From Clostridiales bacterium (GTDB lineage Bacteria; Bacillota; Clostridia; Christensenellales; Aristaeellaceae), in contig SFHK01000012.1 of NCBI GenBank assembly GCA_004556395.1, positions 1 through 64,000 of the forward strand: a stretch of 64,000 nt of DNA, in the 5' to 3' direction. This document shows positions 31,914-40,417 of this stretch, one piece after another. The notes beneath the pieces were generated by a model. It had not been told where the DNA came from and searched no databases. It saw only the letters and a list, made by a program, of their open reading frames with translations. The number at the start of each line of letters is the position of its first letter. Within the stretch, counting starts at the first letter, position 1. Both the position numbers and the translations under genes were made by a program.

Positions 31914-31995
31914 TTTTTCGTCAGATGCAAATGCAAATCTCGAAGGTTTACTGGAGGTAAATCGAGAAATTTGCATGCCGCAGATGGCGGAAAAG
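31914..31995. repeat. Long imperfect palindromic element
   Basis: Arms around 31914-31943 and 31962-31995 pair over CAAAT-CTCGA / TCGAGAAATTTG, TTTAC / GTAAA and ATGC / GCAT, with outer TTTTTCG / CGGAAAAG. The flanks (31874-32107) hold no gene. The element ends neither neighbour in a classic terminator form. It may be a small mobile or miniature repeat, or a structured RNA. Confidence 0.5.
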
Positions 31996-32107
31996 ACATC
32001 ACCCCCTGACGATCTCTCAGACCCTTCGGAGACAGCCCCTTACACCTTAATTCCCATTCCACACACGAATTTCTTCGCCCATTGATTTCTGTTTTGATCC
32101 CTCGGCT

Positions 32108-34939
32108 TTATTCCGCATACACCGCATGCCACTTGCCCGCGTGCTCGGGCTTGATGATCACGCGAAGCGCAGCTTCCTCCGCGAGGACGGGCACCGACGC
32201 GCTGGTTTTGAAATAGTCGCGGTCGCACACGCCCGCCTTGGGATGCTCGAAGCCGGGCAGGCGCGGAAGCGTGAACGTGCCCGGACGATCCGCCTTCAGA
32301 AGAATCAGATGCTTCACACCGTCCGCCAGACGCGACGGCTCCATCTCGGCAAAGCACAGCTCGGCCGGTTCGGAGAACAGCACGTACCGTCGGCCGTCCA
32401 CCTCAATGCCGTCCGTGCCGCTTCCGGCGAAGCCGTTCAGCGTGCCCTCCGCGTTCACGCGGAAGCTGATTGCGTCGGTGGCGCGGCAGGTTACGCGACT
32501 CCCGTTGAGCGCGGCGTTCTTCAGTTCGATTTCAATCGGCGGCAGCTCGCGCCCCTCAAGCAGGCGCCTGTCCTTTTCCTCATCGCGGAAGAAGCTGCCG
32601 TACCAGTCCTCGGCGAAGGTGCGATAATGGTTCGCCACGGTGACGCAGCCGTTTTCAAACCGGTTCATCAGATATCGCGCGCTCGCGGGTCTCGACGCGG
32701 CCTCCAGACTGTCCGGCGCGTAGGCGTTCATGCGCGAAAGAATGTCAAACAGCGTGGAAACGTCTTTGCCCGTAGACTGCGACTGATCGTCGCGCGGGCG
32801 GAAGCCCAGATAGACCGCTTCGCCCTTTCCCCTGCGGATTCGCGCGCCAACGGGACGATCGCCCAGCGTGGCCACGACCTCGGCCTCCGCGGGCACGACC
32901 GGGTAGAACGCGTCCGGCAGCAGTCCGGTGCGCGCTTCCATGGGCGAGATTCCTTCGAACGAGCCGATGAACGTAATCTTCGCGTCCTCGCTGCGCACGC
33001 CCGCGTTGAGCGTGGCGACGGACGCGAGCCCGAACACCTGCTGGAACGCGCCCTTGGCGCTCTCCCCGTCCTCAAAGCGCAGCGGCGCGGGGCCTGTCCA
33101 CAGCAGCTTTCCGCCGCGGACGATGAAATCGGACAGCAGTTCCACCGTCTTCCGGTCTACAAACGGCTCAAACATCGCCACGACGGCGCGATACGCGCGG
33201 CCGCGCACGTGCAGAAGCGCGTCGTTCGACGGCACGGCATAGGCGAGCAGCTTTTCCTGCGTGATGTAGTCGCAATAGCCGTATTGCACCATCCAGCTGC
33301 CAAAGCGCTCCTCGGCATAGTTCAGCTGCGTGGGATACAGAACCAGCACGTCGGACAGCCGGTGCCGCAGGTTCTGCACCATGGCATGTTCAAGGCTGCC
33401 GGTGCCATACGCCGCGCCGACGGCGGCAAAGCGGCGGGACACAGACGCGGGAGAGCCCCAGTTGGCGCAGTACGCGCGGTCGAACCGGTTCAGCGCGCCC
33501 AGCGAACAGGCAAAGGCCTGCGCGTAGTAATCGCGGTCGATATTGCCGCCCTCCGGATGGTCGGTGCCCGAGCCGGTCAGGTATTCGTTCCAGCGGAAAT
33601 AGTCGCCGCAGGCGGATTGATTTTCGCGGATGGTCGAGCTCCACACATAGGGCTTGTCGTAATCGTAGCGGCAGATTTCTCGACGGTTCTGCTCCGAAAA
33701 CGCGAAATCCTCAGCGAAATGGTCGCACGTGGGCGATTCCTGCCACGTGGCGTGCGCGCGAGTCATGATCGGCTTTTCAAAGATGGATTCGGCATACGCC
33801 TTCGCGTCCATCGACAGCCCCACGACGCGCTCCGACAGCATTTCAAAATAGCGCTTGCGGAACAGCACGGTGTCGTACGCGCCCGCCGCGTCCGGCCCCA
33901 TCATGTGGTTGTGGAACCGGCCGTCCTCATGCTTCGTGTACAGGAAGTACACCATGTGCCCGGCAAAATCGCGGAAGCGCTCGCCGTAGCGCGCGGCGAA
34001 GGTATCGATCAGAGAATCCGTCACGTAACGGGTCTGAATCTCCGTCGGGCCGAAATGCTCCGTCAGATCCCAATCGAACTGAATGTGCATTTCATCGGAA
34101 TAGAAGCCCTGATAGGAGATGCCGTTTTTCGCGTGTTTATCCAGCACCTCCTTCATGTAATCCAGCGCGTCGGGCGCGAAATAATCCTGCTCCGGCGTCT
34201 GGTATTCCGCTAAAATCATCACGCGGTCGCGCCGCAGTCCCGTCCTTCCGTGCACGGTCATGCGGTCGTAGGCATAGCCCGCGCCCGTCAGATGGTAGGA
34301 ATTCTCCTCCACGCGGTACGCCGCCGTGTCCGAAATGTCGATCACGGAGTCATACGGAACGTAAAAGTCGCGTCCGTTTTCCGCGGGACGCTCGTCAAAG
34401 GCCAGCACGCGCACGCTTCGCAGCTTCAGCGCGATCGGCCCCTTGTTGTTGTACCACTGCCGCTGGCGGCGCATTTCCACGCGGTATTCGCCGTTCACGA
34501 GCGCGCCCTCGGCCATCTGCCAGGTATAGCCGGTGTCCTTGTGCGTTTTCACATAGCCGCCGCCCAGATCCAGCGGCGAAATCACCGACGCGCCGAACGC
34601 CATGCCATAGCGCGCCGCGTATTCGCAGATGACCCTGTAGGCCTTTATGGTCAGCGGACTGTCCGGGTAATTCTCGCGTTTGCTTCCGCCGAAGAAGAAG
34701 TCATAGGAAACCTCCACGCGCGTAACCCCGCGGGCGTGCGCGTCGCGCATGAAGGAATCCAGCGTCGTCCCCGCGGGATACAGCCCCTTCTTTTCGCCGG
34801 AAAAGCCGCGCTCCTCGTCGTCAAACAACGGCATTTCGGGATGCTCGGCAATGCGCCGAAGCTGCTTTTCGTCGGTCAGAATCAGCGTCGCCTGATGATC
34901 ATACAGGCGAAAAACCCCTTCGTCCTTGATGATATTCAT
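32108..34939 (-). CDS. Large hypothetical protein, putative glycoside hydrolase-like TIM barrel
   Basis: 943 residues, start at 34939 where GGAGGCGCGT precedes ATG. I do not assign a known family. The N-terminal half looks like a TIM barrel (SFMRDAHARGVTRVEVSYDF; GYAYDRMTVHG; ISYQGFYSDEMHIQFDWD at about 275-291, where Asp282-Glu283 could be catalytic). Around residues 593-615, FVDRKTVELLSDFIVRGGKL followed by LWTG resembles the glutamine-amidotransferase-like trimerisation domain of family 42 beta-galactosidases. The C-terminus is beta-rich. No signal peptide is present, so it is cytosolic. It is monocistronic, with its own promoter. Acting on a glycan fragment is inference. Confidence 0.72.
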   Translation of the reverse strand: MNIIKDEGVFRLYDHQATLILTDEKQLRRIAEHPEMPLFDDEERGFSGEKKGLYPAGTTLDSFMRDAHARGVTRVEVSYDFFFGGSKRENYPDSPLTIKAYRVICEYAARYGMAFGASVISPLDLGGGYVKTHKDTGYTWQMAEGALVNGEYRVEMRRQRQWYNNKGPIALKLRSVRVLAFDERPAENGRDFYVPYDSVIDISDTAAYRVEENSYHLTGAGYAYDRMTVHGRTGLRRDRVMILAEYQTPEQDYFAPDALDYMKEVLDKHAKNGISYQGFYSDEMHIQFDWDLTEHFGPTEIQTRYVTDSLIDTFAARYGERFRDFAGHMVYFLYTKHEDGRFHNHMMGPDAAGAYDTVLFRKRYFEMLSERVVGLSMDAKAYAESIFEKPIMTRAHATWQESPTCDHFAEDFAFSEQNRREICRYDYDKPYVWSSTIRENQSACGDYFRWNEYLTGSGTDHPEGGNIDRDYYAQAFACSLGALNRFDRAYCANWGSPASVSRRFAAVGAAYGTGSLEHAMVQNLRHRLSDVLVLYPTQLNYAEERFGSWMVQYGYCDYITQEKLLAYAVPSNDALLHVRGRAYRAVVAMFEPFVDRKTVELLSDFIVRGGKLLWTGPAPLRFEDGESAKGAFQQVFGLASVATLNAGVRSEDAKITFIGSFEGISPMEARTGLLPDAFYPVVPAEAEVVATLGDRPVGARIRRGKGEAVYLGFRPRDDQSQSTGKDVSTLFDILSRMNAYAPDSLEAASRPASARYLMNRFENGCVTVANHYRTFAEDWYGSFFRDEEKDRRLLEGRELPPIEIELKNAALNGSRVTCRATDAISFRVNAEGTLNGFAGSGTDGIEVDGRRYVLFSEPAELCFAEMEPSRLADGVKHLILLKADRPGTFTLPRLPGFEHPKAGVCDRDYFKTSASVPVLAEEAALRVIIKPEHAGKWHAVYAE

Positions 34940-34963
34940 ACGCGCCTCCATCGTTTTTTCTCA

Positions 34964-34992
34964 ATTATACCGGAAATATCATCAGACTTCAA
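34964..34992 (-). promoter_or_regulatory. Promoter of the 943-residue protein gene
   Basis: Leftward, TTGAAG (34987-34992), a 17-bp spacer and TATAAT (34964-34969). Confidence 0.8.
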
Positions 34993-35049
34993 GGGTAATC
35001 ATGACTGTATTCGAACAAATTCTATGCAATTTTTCCAATAGCAGGGCGT

Positions 35050-35670
35050 TCATTCCTCCCGGACAGCCGCCGCCATCCACATATGCTTGCGCGCGCCGTA
35101 TTTTCCCGTGCTGTCCCTTTGAAGCCGCACGATACGGAAGCCCGAAAGAAGCACTTCCAATTCCTCCTTCGAAAAATACCGACGGGCGCAGCCGCGAGTC
35201 ACGTAATAATCCGTATCAAGCCGCACATCCTCGGGCGCGGGCACGTATTCCTCCCGCGCGTTCACGCGCAGAAACAGCCAGCCGCCCGGCGCGAGCACGC
35301 GATGAAGCTCCGCGAAAATCTCCCGCGTCTTTTGCAGCGGGAAATAGTGCAGGCAGAGATCGGCCACGACCGCTTCAAAAGTGCCTTTGCCAAACGCCAT
35401 CGGCTCCGTCAGATCGAGCCGCATCGTCTCCGCGCCCGGATAGCGCTGCTTCAGGCGATTCAGCGCCGCGTCCGAAAGATCGCAGGAGAGCACGGACGCG
35501 CACGCGCTTCGCAGAAAGCCGCTGTCCGCTCCGTCGCCCGCGCCCAGCTCGAGCACGCGCCCGGCGCGCGCCAGCACGTCCCGAAAAGTATCCAGCCAGC
35601 CGTCATAGCTCGCGTCCGCGTGCGCTCCGTTCGAATAGAGCGCGTCCCAGTAGCCGCCCACATTGTCCAT
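35050..35670 (-). CDS. Class I SAM-dependent methyltransferase
   Basis: The 206-residue protein has motif I VLELGAGDGADSG, a second strand ending in Asp (VLSCDLSDAALNRL), motif post II (VADLCLHYFPLQKT) and motif III (LAPGGWLFLRVN). The start at 35670 has GAGAGGTATGCAAT upstream. The substrate is unknown. It sits alone between a promoter-bearing divergent region and the 943-residue protein gene. Confidence 0.88.
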   Translation of the reverse strand: MDNVGGYWDALYSNGAHADASYDGWLDTFRDVLARAGRVLELGAGDGADSGFLRSACASVLSCDLSDAALNRLKQRYPGAETMRLDLTEPMAFGKGTFEAVVADLCLHYFPLQKTREIFAELHRVLAPGGWLFLRVNAREEYVPAPEDVRLDTDYYVTRGCARRYFSKEELEVLLSGFRIVRLQRDSTGKYGARKHMWMAAAVREE

Positions 35671-35839
35671 ATTGCATACCTCTCGCCGCGTTTTTTGTTT
35701 CAGTATACACCCATCCAATAAATCCTCCGCGTATTTCACGAAATTTTTTCGCACAGTGGACGGAATCCTTGATTTTATGTCATGATTCTTAACATTGTTT
35801 CTGTAAAATATTGTTAATTATACACAGGGAGGCCGTTTC

Positions 35840-36250
35840 ATGAGCGCGCACGCCATTTTACAGAAATACATGCTTCAGGAATTGACCATTCGCAACGAAA
35901 TGCCCGAGCGTCCGGGCGAGCCTTTGCAGCTGAAGCCGGAGATTCGCTTTCAGGTGTTCAAGCAGTCGGAGGGCAAGCCCATCGCCGCGGAGCTGACGCT
36001 GGAAATCGGCAGCATGGACGACAACTCGCCCCTTTACATCAAGGTGAAGATGCGCGGGCTGTTCGCCGTTCTCGCCCGCGGCGAGGACGACCGGAAGCTG
36101 GACGCCGCCGATTTGCACCGGCAGGCGCTGATCATTCTGTTCAACTATGCGCGAACGCTGATTGCCGGCGCCACGCAGATGGGCGGCATGGCGCCGTTCA
36201 GCCTGCCCCCCATGAACCCGGACAACATCAACATACAGAAGCAGGACTAA
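35840..36250 (+). CDS. SecB-like chaperone-fold protein
   Basis: The 136-residue protein resembles SecB, the export chaperone fold. It has a central beta-sheet (IRFQVFKQSEGKPIAAELTL, IYI-type strands around PLYIKVKMRGLFAVL) and a long C-terminal helix with the SecB-like tail ARTLIAGATQMGGMAPFSLP followed by PMN. True SecB is mainly proteobacterial; SecB-like proteins in Gram-positives are known chiefly with toxin-antitoxin systems, and no toxin is adjacent here. The ribosome site is GGGAGGCCGTTTC. It is followed after 13 bp by an MFS gene. Confidence 0.72.
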   Translation: MSAHAILQKYMLQELTIRNEMPERPGEPLQLKPEIRFQVFKQSEGKPIAAELTLEIGSMDDNSPLYIKVKMRGLFAVLARGEDDRKLDAADLHRQALIILFNYARTLIAGATQMGGMAPFSLPPMNPDNINIQKQD

Positions 36251-36263
36251 GGAGGCTACACAC

Positions 36264-37772
36264 ATGGCACGGGAGAAGCGTTTTTCAAAGAAGGAATGGA
36301 GCTGGATCATGTACGACTGGGCCAACTCCGTATACGCCACGAACATCATGGCCGCCATTTACCCCACCATCTTCGCGTCCACCATCCCGGGCGGCGACAT
36401 TCGCTGGGGCTACGGCACGTCCATCGCCACGTTCATCGTGGCCATCCTCGCCCCGTTCCTCGGCGCGGTGGCCGACTATAAGGGCATGAAGAAAAAGCTG
36501 TTCACGCTGTTCGCCCTGCTCGGCATCGTGTTCACGCCGCTGATGGCCGCGCTGGGCAGCTGGAAGCTGTGCCTTGTCGGCTATGTGGTTTCGCGCATCG
36601 GCTTTTCCGGCTCGTGCCTGTTCTACGATTCCTTCCTGACCGACGTGACCACCGACGAGCGCATGGATCACGTCTCCTCGTGGGGCTACGCCATGGGCTA
36701 CATCGGCGGAAGCACGATTCCCTTCGTCCTCTCCATTGCCATGCTTCTCTTCTTCGATTACAACCGCTTCTCGCAGGTCTTCTCCGTGCTGATCGTGAGC
36801 GCGTGGTGGGCGTTGTTCTCCATTCCATTCTTCCGCAACGTGAAGCAGGAGCACTATGTGGAGAAAACCGAGCCCGTCTCGCCCGCGCGCATTTTCCGAA
36901 ACGTGATCGGCACGTTCAAGGAAATCTGCCTGCGCCGCGGCCTTCTGTTCTTCGTCATCGCGTATTTCTTCTACATTGACGGCGTAAACACCGTCATCTC
37001 CATTTCCACCGCCTACGGCTCGACGCTCGGCCTCGGCTCCACCGGCATGATTCTGGCGCTGCTCGTTACGCAGATTGTGGCTGTGCCCTGCTCGATCTGG
37101 TTTGCGAAGCTCTCCGCGCGGTTCTCCACGCGGAAGGCGCTGATGGGCGCTGTGATCATGTACGTGATCATCTGCTTAGTCGGCTTCTACATGGGTTTCT
37201 CGATGGAGCCCAGCCAGAAGGCCTACGAGACCGCCATCCACGCAGCCGCCCAGCCGTATGAAGCCGCCAACCCGGACAAAGCCGAAGCGCTGGAAAGCTA
37301 TGTGACCCGCGCCGGCGCCGCGCTTTTGCGCGAAAATCCGGAGACGGAGCTTCAGCAGCTCGAATCCGAATGCGCCGCCCTCGAGCTTGACGGCGTAGCC
37401 CTTTCGGACGCTCTTCTGAACGCATGGCGTGAAAATACCGCGCTGGCGGAGGAATACAACGCCTGCATCCACGTTTCCACCATTCTCTTCTGGTGCATGG
37501 CCGTGCTCGTCGGGACGGTGCAGGGCGGCATTCAGGCGGTCTCGCGCTCGTACTTCGGCAAGCTCGTTCCCAAGGAGCGCTCCAACGAATTCTTCGGCTT
37601 CTTCGACATTTTCGGCAAGTGCGCCTGCGTCATCGGCCCGGCGCTGTACGCCGTAATCGCGGAGGCCAGCGGCCGTTCCAGCTATGGCATCATCGGAATT
37701 GCCATGCTGTTCTTCTTAGGTCTCGTCACGCTGATTCTCGGTCGCAAGGATCTGGACGCTCTGGCAAAGTAA
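36264..37772 (+). CDS. MFS transporter, UMF1/Atg22-like, with inserted soluble domain
   Basis: The 502-residue twelve-helix transporter begins SKKEWSWIMYDWANSVYATN, the UMF1/Atg22 signature region, and carries a family loop DYKGMKKKL. Between helices 8 and 9, residues about 318-405, is a soluble helical insert rich in Ala and Glu (EALESYVTRAGAALLRENPE; TELQQLESECAALELDG) that ordinary members lack. The substrate is unknown; amino-acid export is proposed for the fungal relatives. The ribosome site is AAGGAGGCTACACAC. It is probably co-transcribed with the SecB-like gene. Confidence 0.85.
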   Translation: MAREKRFSKKEWSWIMYDWANSVYATNIMAAIYPTIFASTIPGGDIRWGYGTSIATFIVAILAPFLGAVADYKGMKKKLFTLFALLGIVFTPLMAALGSWKLCLVGYVVSRIGFSGSCLFYDSFLTDVTTDERMDHVSSWGYAMGYIGGSTIPFVLSIAMLLFFDYNRFSQVFSVLIVSAWWALFSIPFFRNVKQEHYVEKTEPVSPARIFRNVIGTFKEICLRRGLLFFVIAYFFYIDGVNTVISISTAYGSTLGLGSTGMILALLVTQIVAVPCSIWFAKLSARFSTRKALMGAVIMYVIICLVGFYMGFSMEPSQKAYETAIHAAAQPYEAANPDKAEALESYVTRAGAALLRENPETELQQLESECAALELDGVALSDALLNAWRENTALAEEYNACIHVSTILFWCMAVLVGTVQGGIQAVSRSYFGKLVPKERSNEFFGFFDIFGKCACVIGPALYAVIAEASGRSSYGIIGIAMLFFLGLVTLILGRKDLDALAK

Positions 37773-37789
37773 TTCCCCTTCACGCAGCA

Positions 37790-37822
37790 GGCCGCGCGCG
37801 AGTTTTTTCCTCGCACGCGGCC
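37790..37822. terminator. Bidirectional terminator
   Basis: GGCCGCG-CGCGAG TTTTTT CCTCGC-CGCGGCC forms a strong stem between the MFS gene and a converging small gene. Confidence 0.7.
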
Positions 37823-38064
37823 TATTGGTTTTCCAGCTTCTCTTTTTCCCTTGCCCGCACCTGCTCCGGGTCGTTCATCACCGGCAGACCCGCCGCCATC
37901 AGCGCGTATTTCCAGATGCGGAACCGCGCCTTGATGCGCGCCGCCTCCGGAACCTCCCCCACCTTCGGCGAACGCCCCAGCTCCCGCGCCCGCGCGAGCA
38001 GCGGCGCGAGAATCGCCCTGTCATCCGCGGTCAGCGGCTGCCCGGGCTTCCATTGTCCGTTCAT
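37822..38064 (-). CDS. Small protein with homing-endonuclease-associated repeat
   Basis: The 80-residue protein carries one copy of the repeat found next to HNH or homing endonucleases: ARELGRSPKVGEVPEAARIK and ARFRIWKYALMAAGLP, a small helical DNA-binding unit. Here it stands alone without a nuclease domain. The ribosome site is AAAGGAGTCGGCC. Its function may be DNA binding; it could also be a remnant of a larger protein. Confidence 0.7.
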   Translation of the reverse strand: MNGQWKPGQPLTADDRAILAPLLARARELGRSPKVGEVPEAARIKARFRIWKYALMAAGLPVMNDPEQVRAREKEKLENQ

Positions 38065-38196
38065 GGCCGACTCCTTTCCAAAAACATCATTTTCTTCTTC
38101 ATTATAGCCGTTCTCCGCGCGCTGTCAAGCGCTTTTGCATGGAATCCCGATGTAAGGCATTTTCGTTCCGACTCTGTTAATTCGTATTTTTTCCTC

Positions 38197-38224
38197 TTGA
38201 CAGCCACGCAAGTCTCCATATAAT
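38197..38224 (+). promoter_or_regulatory. Promoter of the metal-uptake operon
   Basis: TTGACA (38197-38202), a 16-bp spacer and TATAAT (38219-38224). A metal-responsive operator would be expected here, but I could not define one with confidence. Confidence 0.82.
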
Positions 38225-38260
38225 ACAGTCAATGAGGATAACAGAAGGGAGGCGGCTATC

Positions 38261-38557
38261 ATGCGCCGAAGCGTTCGAATTCTGACGGGGCTTCTCTGCC
38301 TTCTGTTTGCCGCCGTTCTGCTGTCCTGCAGCGTGCTAGCGGCCGTTCACCCGCAGCACGAATGCACGGTCAAAAATTGCTGCGTCTGCGCGCTCCTTTC
38401 CAGCTGGGCGCAGGTTTTGCGCGGCATGGCGGCCGTGCTGATGATCTGGTACGCCCTGCGTCTCGCGGCGCGCGCGTTTTTCGCCGTTCATTCCGCGCGG
38501 CTGAACGATGTATCTACTGTCACGCCCGTCACGCTTAGAGTCAAGCTTTCGAATTAA
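38261..38557 (+). CDS. Small Cys-rich membrane protein of the zinc operon
   Basis: The 98-residue protein has an N-terminal hydrophobic helix (ILTGLLCLLFAAVLLSCSVL), a short external loop HPQHECTVKNCCVCALLSS with two His and four Cys, and a second helix (LRGMAAVLMIWYALRLAARA). The Cys/His loop suggests metal handling, and position as first gene of the metal ABC operon supports this. No named family was recognised. The ribosome site is GGGAGGCGGCTATC. Confidence 0.72.
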   Translation: MRRSVRILTGLLCLLFAAVLLSCSVLAAVHPQHECTVKNCCVCALLSSWAQVLRGMAAVLMIWYALRLAARAFFAVHSARLNDVSTVTPVTLRVKLSN

Positions 38558-38593
38558 TTGAATCTTCGCCGCAGGCATTTTCTGCCTGTCACG

Positions 38594-38617
38594 GGATGGC
38601 TTTGCCGTTTTTTTCAG
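38594..38617 (+). terminator. Possible attenuating hairpin within the zinc operon
   Basis: ACGG, loop, CCGTTTTTTT between the first gene and the binding-protein gene, next to further small hairpins (GCAGGC/GCCTG). It could set lower expression of downstream genes. Confidence 0.35.
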
Positions 38618-38668
38618 GCAAAAGCCCTGTTTTGTCATACCCCGAACAACTGAATGAGGTGAAGATTC

Positions 38669-39625
38669 ATGAAAAAGCTTTTCGCGCTTCTGATGGCGCT
38701 CGTATTTGCATGCACATTTCTGACCGCGGTCTGTGAGACCGCAGCGCCCCTGCGCATCGTCTGCACCACCTTTCCCCAGTACGACTGGACGCGCCAGCTT
38801 CTCGGCGACCGCACGGACGACGTAGAACTGACCCTGCTTCTTGACAACGGCATCGACCTGCACAACTATCAGCCCACGGCGGACGACATCATCAAAATCG
38901 CCCGCAGCGACCTGTTCATTTATGTGGGCGGCGAATCGGACGCATGGGTGAACGACCTGCTGGAAACATCCCAGAATTCGCACGTAAAGGCTCTTTCCAT
39001 GCTGGCCTGCGTCGACGCGAAGGAAGAGGAAGCCGTCGAGGGCATGCAGGAGGAAGCGCACGAGTGCGGACACGCGCATCACGAAGCCGAGTACGACGAG
39101 CACGTCTGGCTCTCCCTGCGAAACGCCGAAACGATCACCCGCGCCATCGCCGACGCGCTGTGCGAGGCGGATCCCGCGCACGCGGAGACGTACTGCGCCA
39201 ACGCGGACGCATATATCGCCCAGCTTGCCGATCTGGACGCGCAGTACGCCGACATGGTGCGGCATGCCGCGCGCACCGCAATTCTGTTCGCTGACCGCTT
39301 CCCGTTCCGCTATCTGGCTGACGATTACGGCCTGACCTATTACGCCGCGTTCGCGGGCTGCTCGGCGGAAACCGAGGCCAGCTTCAAAACCATCGCCTTC
39401 CTCGCAAAGAAGGTCGACGAGCTGAACCTGCCCGCCGTGCTGGCAATCGAGGGCGGAAATCACGCCATCGCCGAAACGGTCGTCGCCAGCACGCAGGCAA
39501 AAGATCAAGTGATTCTGTCCGTGAACTCCCTTCAGTCCATGACCGAAGCCGACGTACAGCGCGGCGAAAGCTACCTTAGCGTTATGACCCAGAACCTCGC
39601 GATTCTGACGCACGCGCTCAACTAA
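38669..39625 (+). CDS. znuA: Zinc/manganese ABC transporter substrate-binding protein
   Basis: This 318-residue cluster A-I metal-binding protein has a signal peptide (KKLFALLMALVFACTFLTAV). The first ligand His lies in DNGIDLHNYQPTADD. A His-rich flexible loop, HECGHAHHEAEYDEHVWLSL, contains the second ligand. The third ligand segment, usually with His, reads FADRFPFRYLADDYGL, with Asp in its place. The rest of the fold is normal (ETEASFKTIAFLAKKVDEL). His-rich loops favour zinc. The ATPase and permease genes follow. Confidence 0.88.
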   Translation: MKKLFALLMALVFACTFLTAVCETAAPLRIVCTTFPQYDWTRQLLGDRTDDVELTLLLDNGIDLHNYQPTADDIIKIARSDLFIYVGGESDAWVNDLLETSQNSHVKALSMLACVDAKEEEAVEGMQEEAHECGHAHHEAEYDEHVWLSLRNAETITRAIADALCEADPAHAETYCANADAYIAQLADLDAQYADMVRHAARTAILFADRFPFRYLADDYGLTYYAAFAGCSAETEASFKTIAFLAKKVDELNLPAVLAIEGGNHAIAETVVASTQAKDQVILSVNSLQSMTEADVQRGESYLSVMTQNLAILTHALN

Positions 39626-39703
39626 TCCGAATTTCTCAAAGGGCGGCTGTCCGCACGGCTGCCCTCCCTCTCCTTTTAGCCTTTAGCAAAGAAGTGATCA
39701 CTC

Positions 39704-40417
39704 ATGCAAATCATCTGCAATAACATAGTCCTTGGATATGAAAATCACATTGTTTCGCAAAACATCTCCTTTTCCGTGGCGCGGGGCGAGTACCTGTGCA
39801 TCGTCGGCGAAAACGGCGCGGGAAAAAGCACGCTCATGAAAGCGATTCTGGGGCTGCATCCGCCGGTTTCCGGCCAGCTTTCCTTCGGCGATGGCCTGAA
39901 GCAGAACGAAATCGGCTATCTGCCCCAGCAGACCAGCCTTCAGCGCGATTTCCCGGCTTCGGTTCAGGAGGTTGTGCTCTCCGGCTGCCTGAACCGCTGC
40001 GGCCTGCGCCCGTTTTACAACCGCGCGGAGCGCGAGCTTTCGCGCAGCCGCATGGAACGGCTCGGCGTCCTGCCCCTGCGCAATCGCTGCTATCGCGAGC
40101 TGTCCGGCGGCCAGCAGCAGCGCGTACTTCTGGCGCGCGCCCTGTGCGCCACGCGCCGGCTTCTTCTGCTGGACGAGCCGGTTTCCGGTCTTGATCCCGC
40201 CGCGACGGCAGACATGTACGCCATCATTCGCCGGCTGAACCGCGAGGACGGCATCACCGTCGTGATGATTTCCCACGACATTTCCTCCGCCGTGCGCGAA
40301 GCGGATCACATCCTGCATCTTTCCCACCACCCGCTGTTCTTCGGAACCACGGAGGAATACCTGAAAAGTGACGTAGCGAAGGCGTTTCTGCGCGCGGAGG
40401 AGGGAATCACTGCATGA
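39704..40417 (+). CDS. znuC: Metal ABC transporter ATP-binding protein
   Basis: The 237-residue ATPase has Walker A GENGAGKSTLMK, a Q-loop (GYLPQQTSLQRDFPASVQEV), signature ELSGGQQQRVLLARAL and Walker B LLLLDEPVSGLD. It matches the zinc/manganese subfamily. It overlaps the permease gene by 4 bp. The ribosome site (AAGAAGTGATCACTC) is weak. It energises metal uptake with the neighbouring permease. Confidence 0.93.
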   Translation: MQIICNNIVLGYENHIVSQNISFSVARGEYLCIVGENGAGKSTLMKAILGLHPPVSGQLSFGDGLKQNEIGYLPQQTSLQRDFPASVQEVVLSGCLNRCGLRPFYNRAERELSRSRMERLGVLPLRNRCYRELSGGQQQRVLLARALCATRRLLLLDEPVSGLDPAATADMYAIIRRLNREDGITVVMISHDISSAVREADHILHLSHHPLFFGTTEEYLKSDVAKAFLRAEEGITA

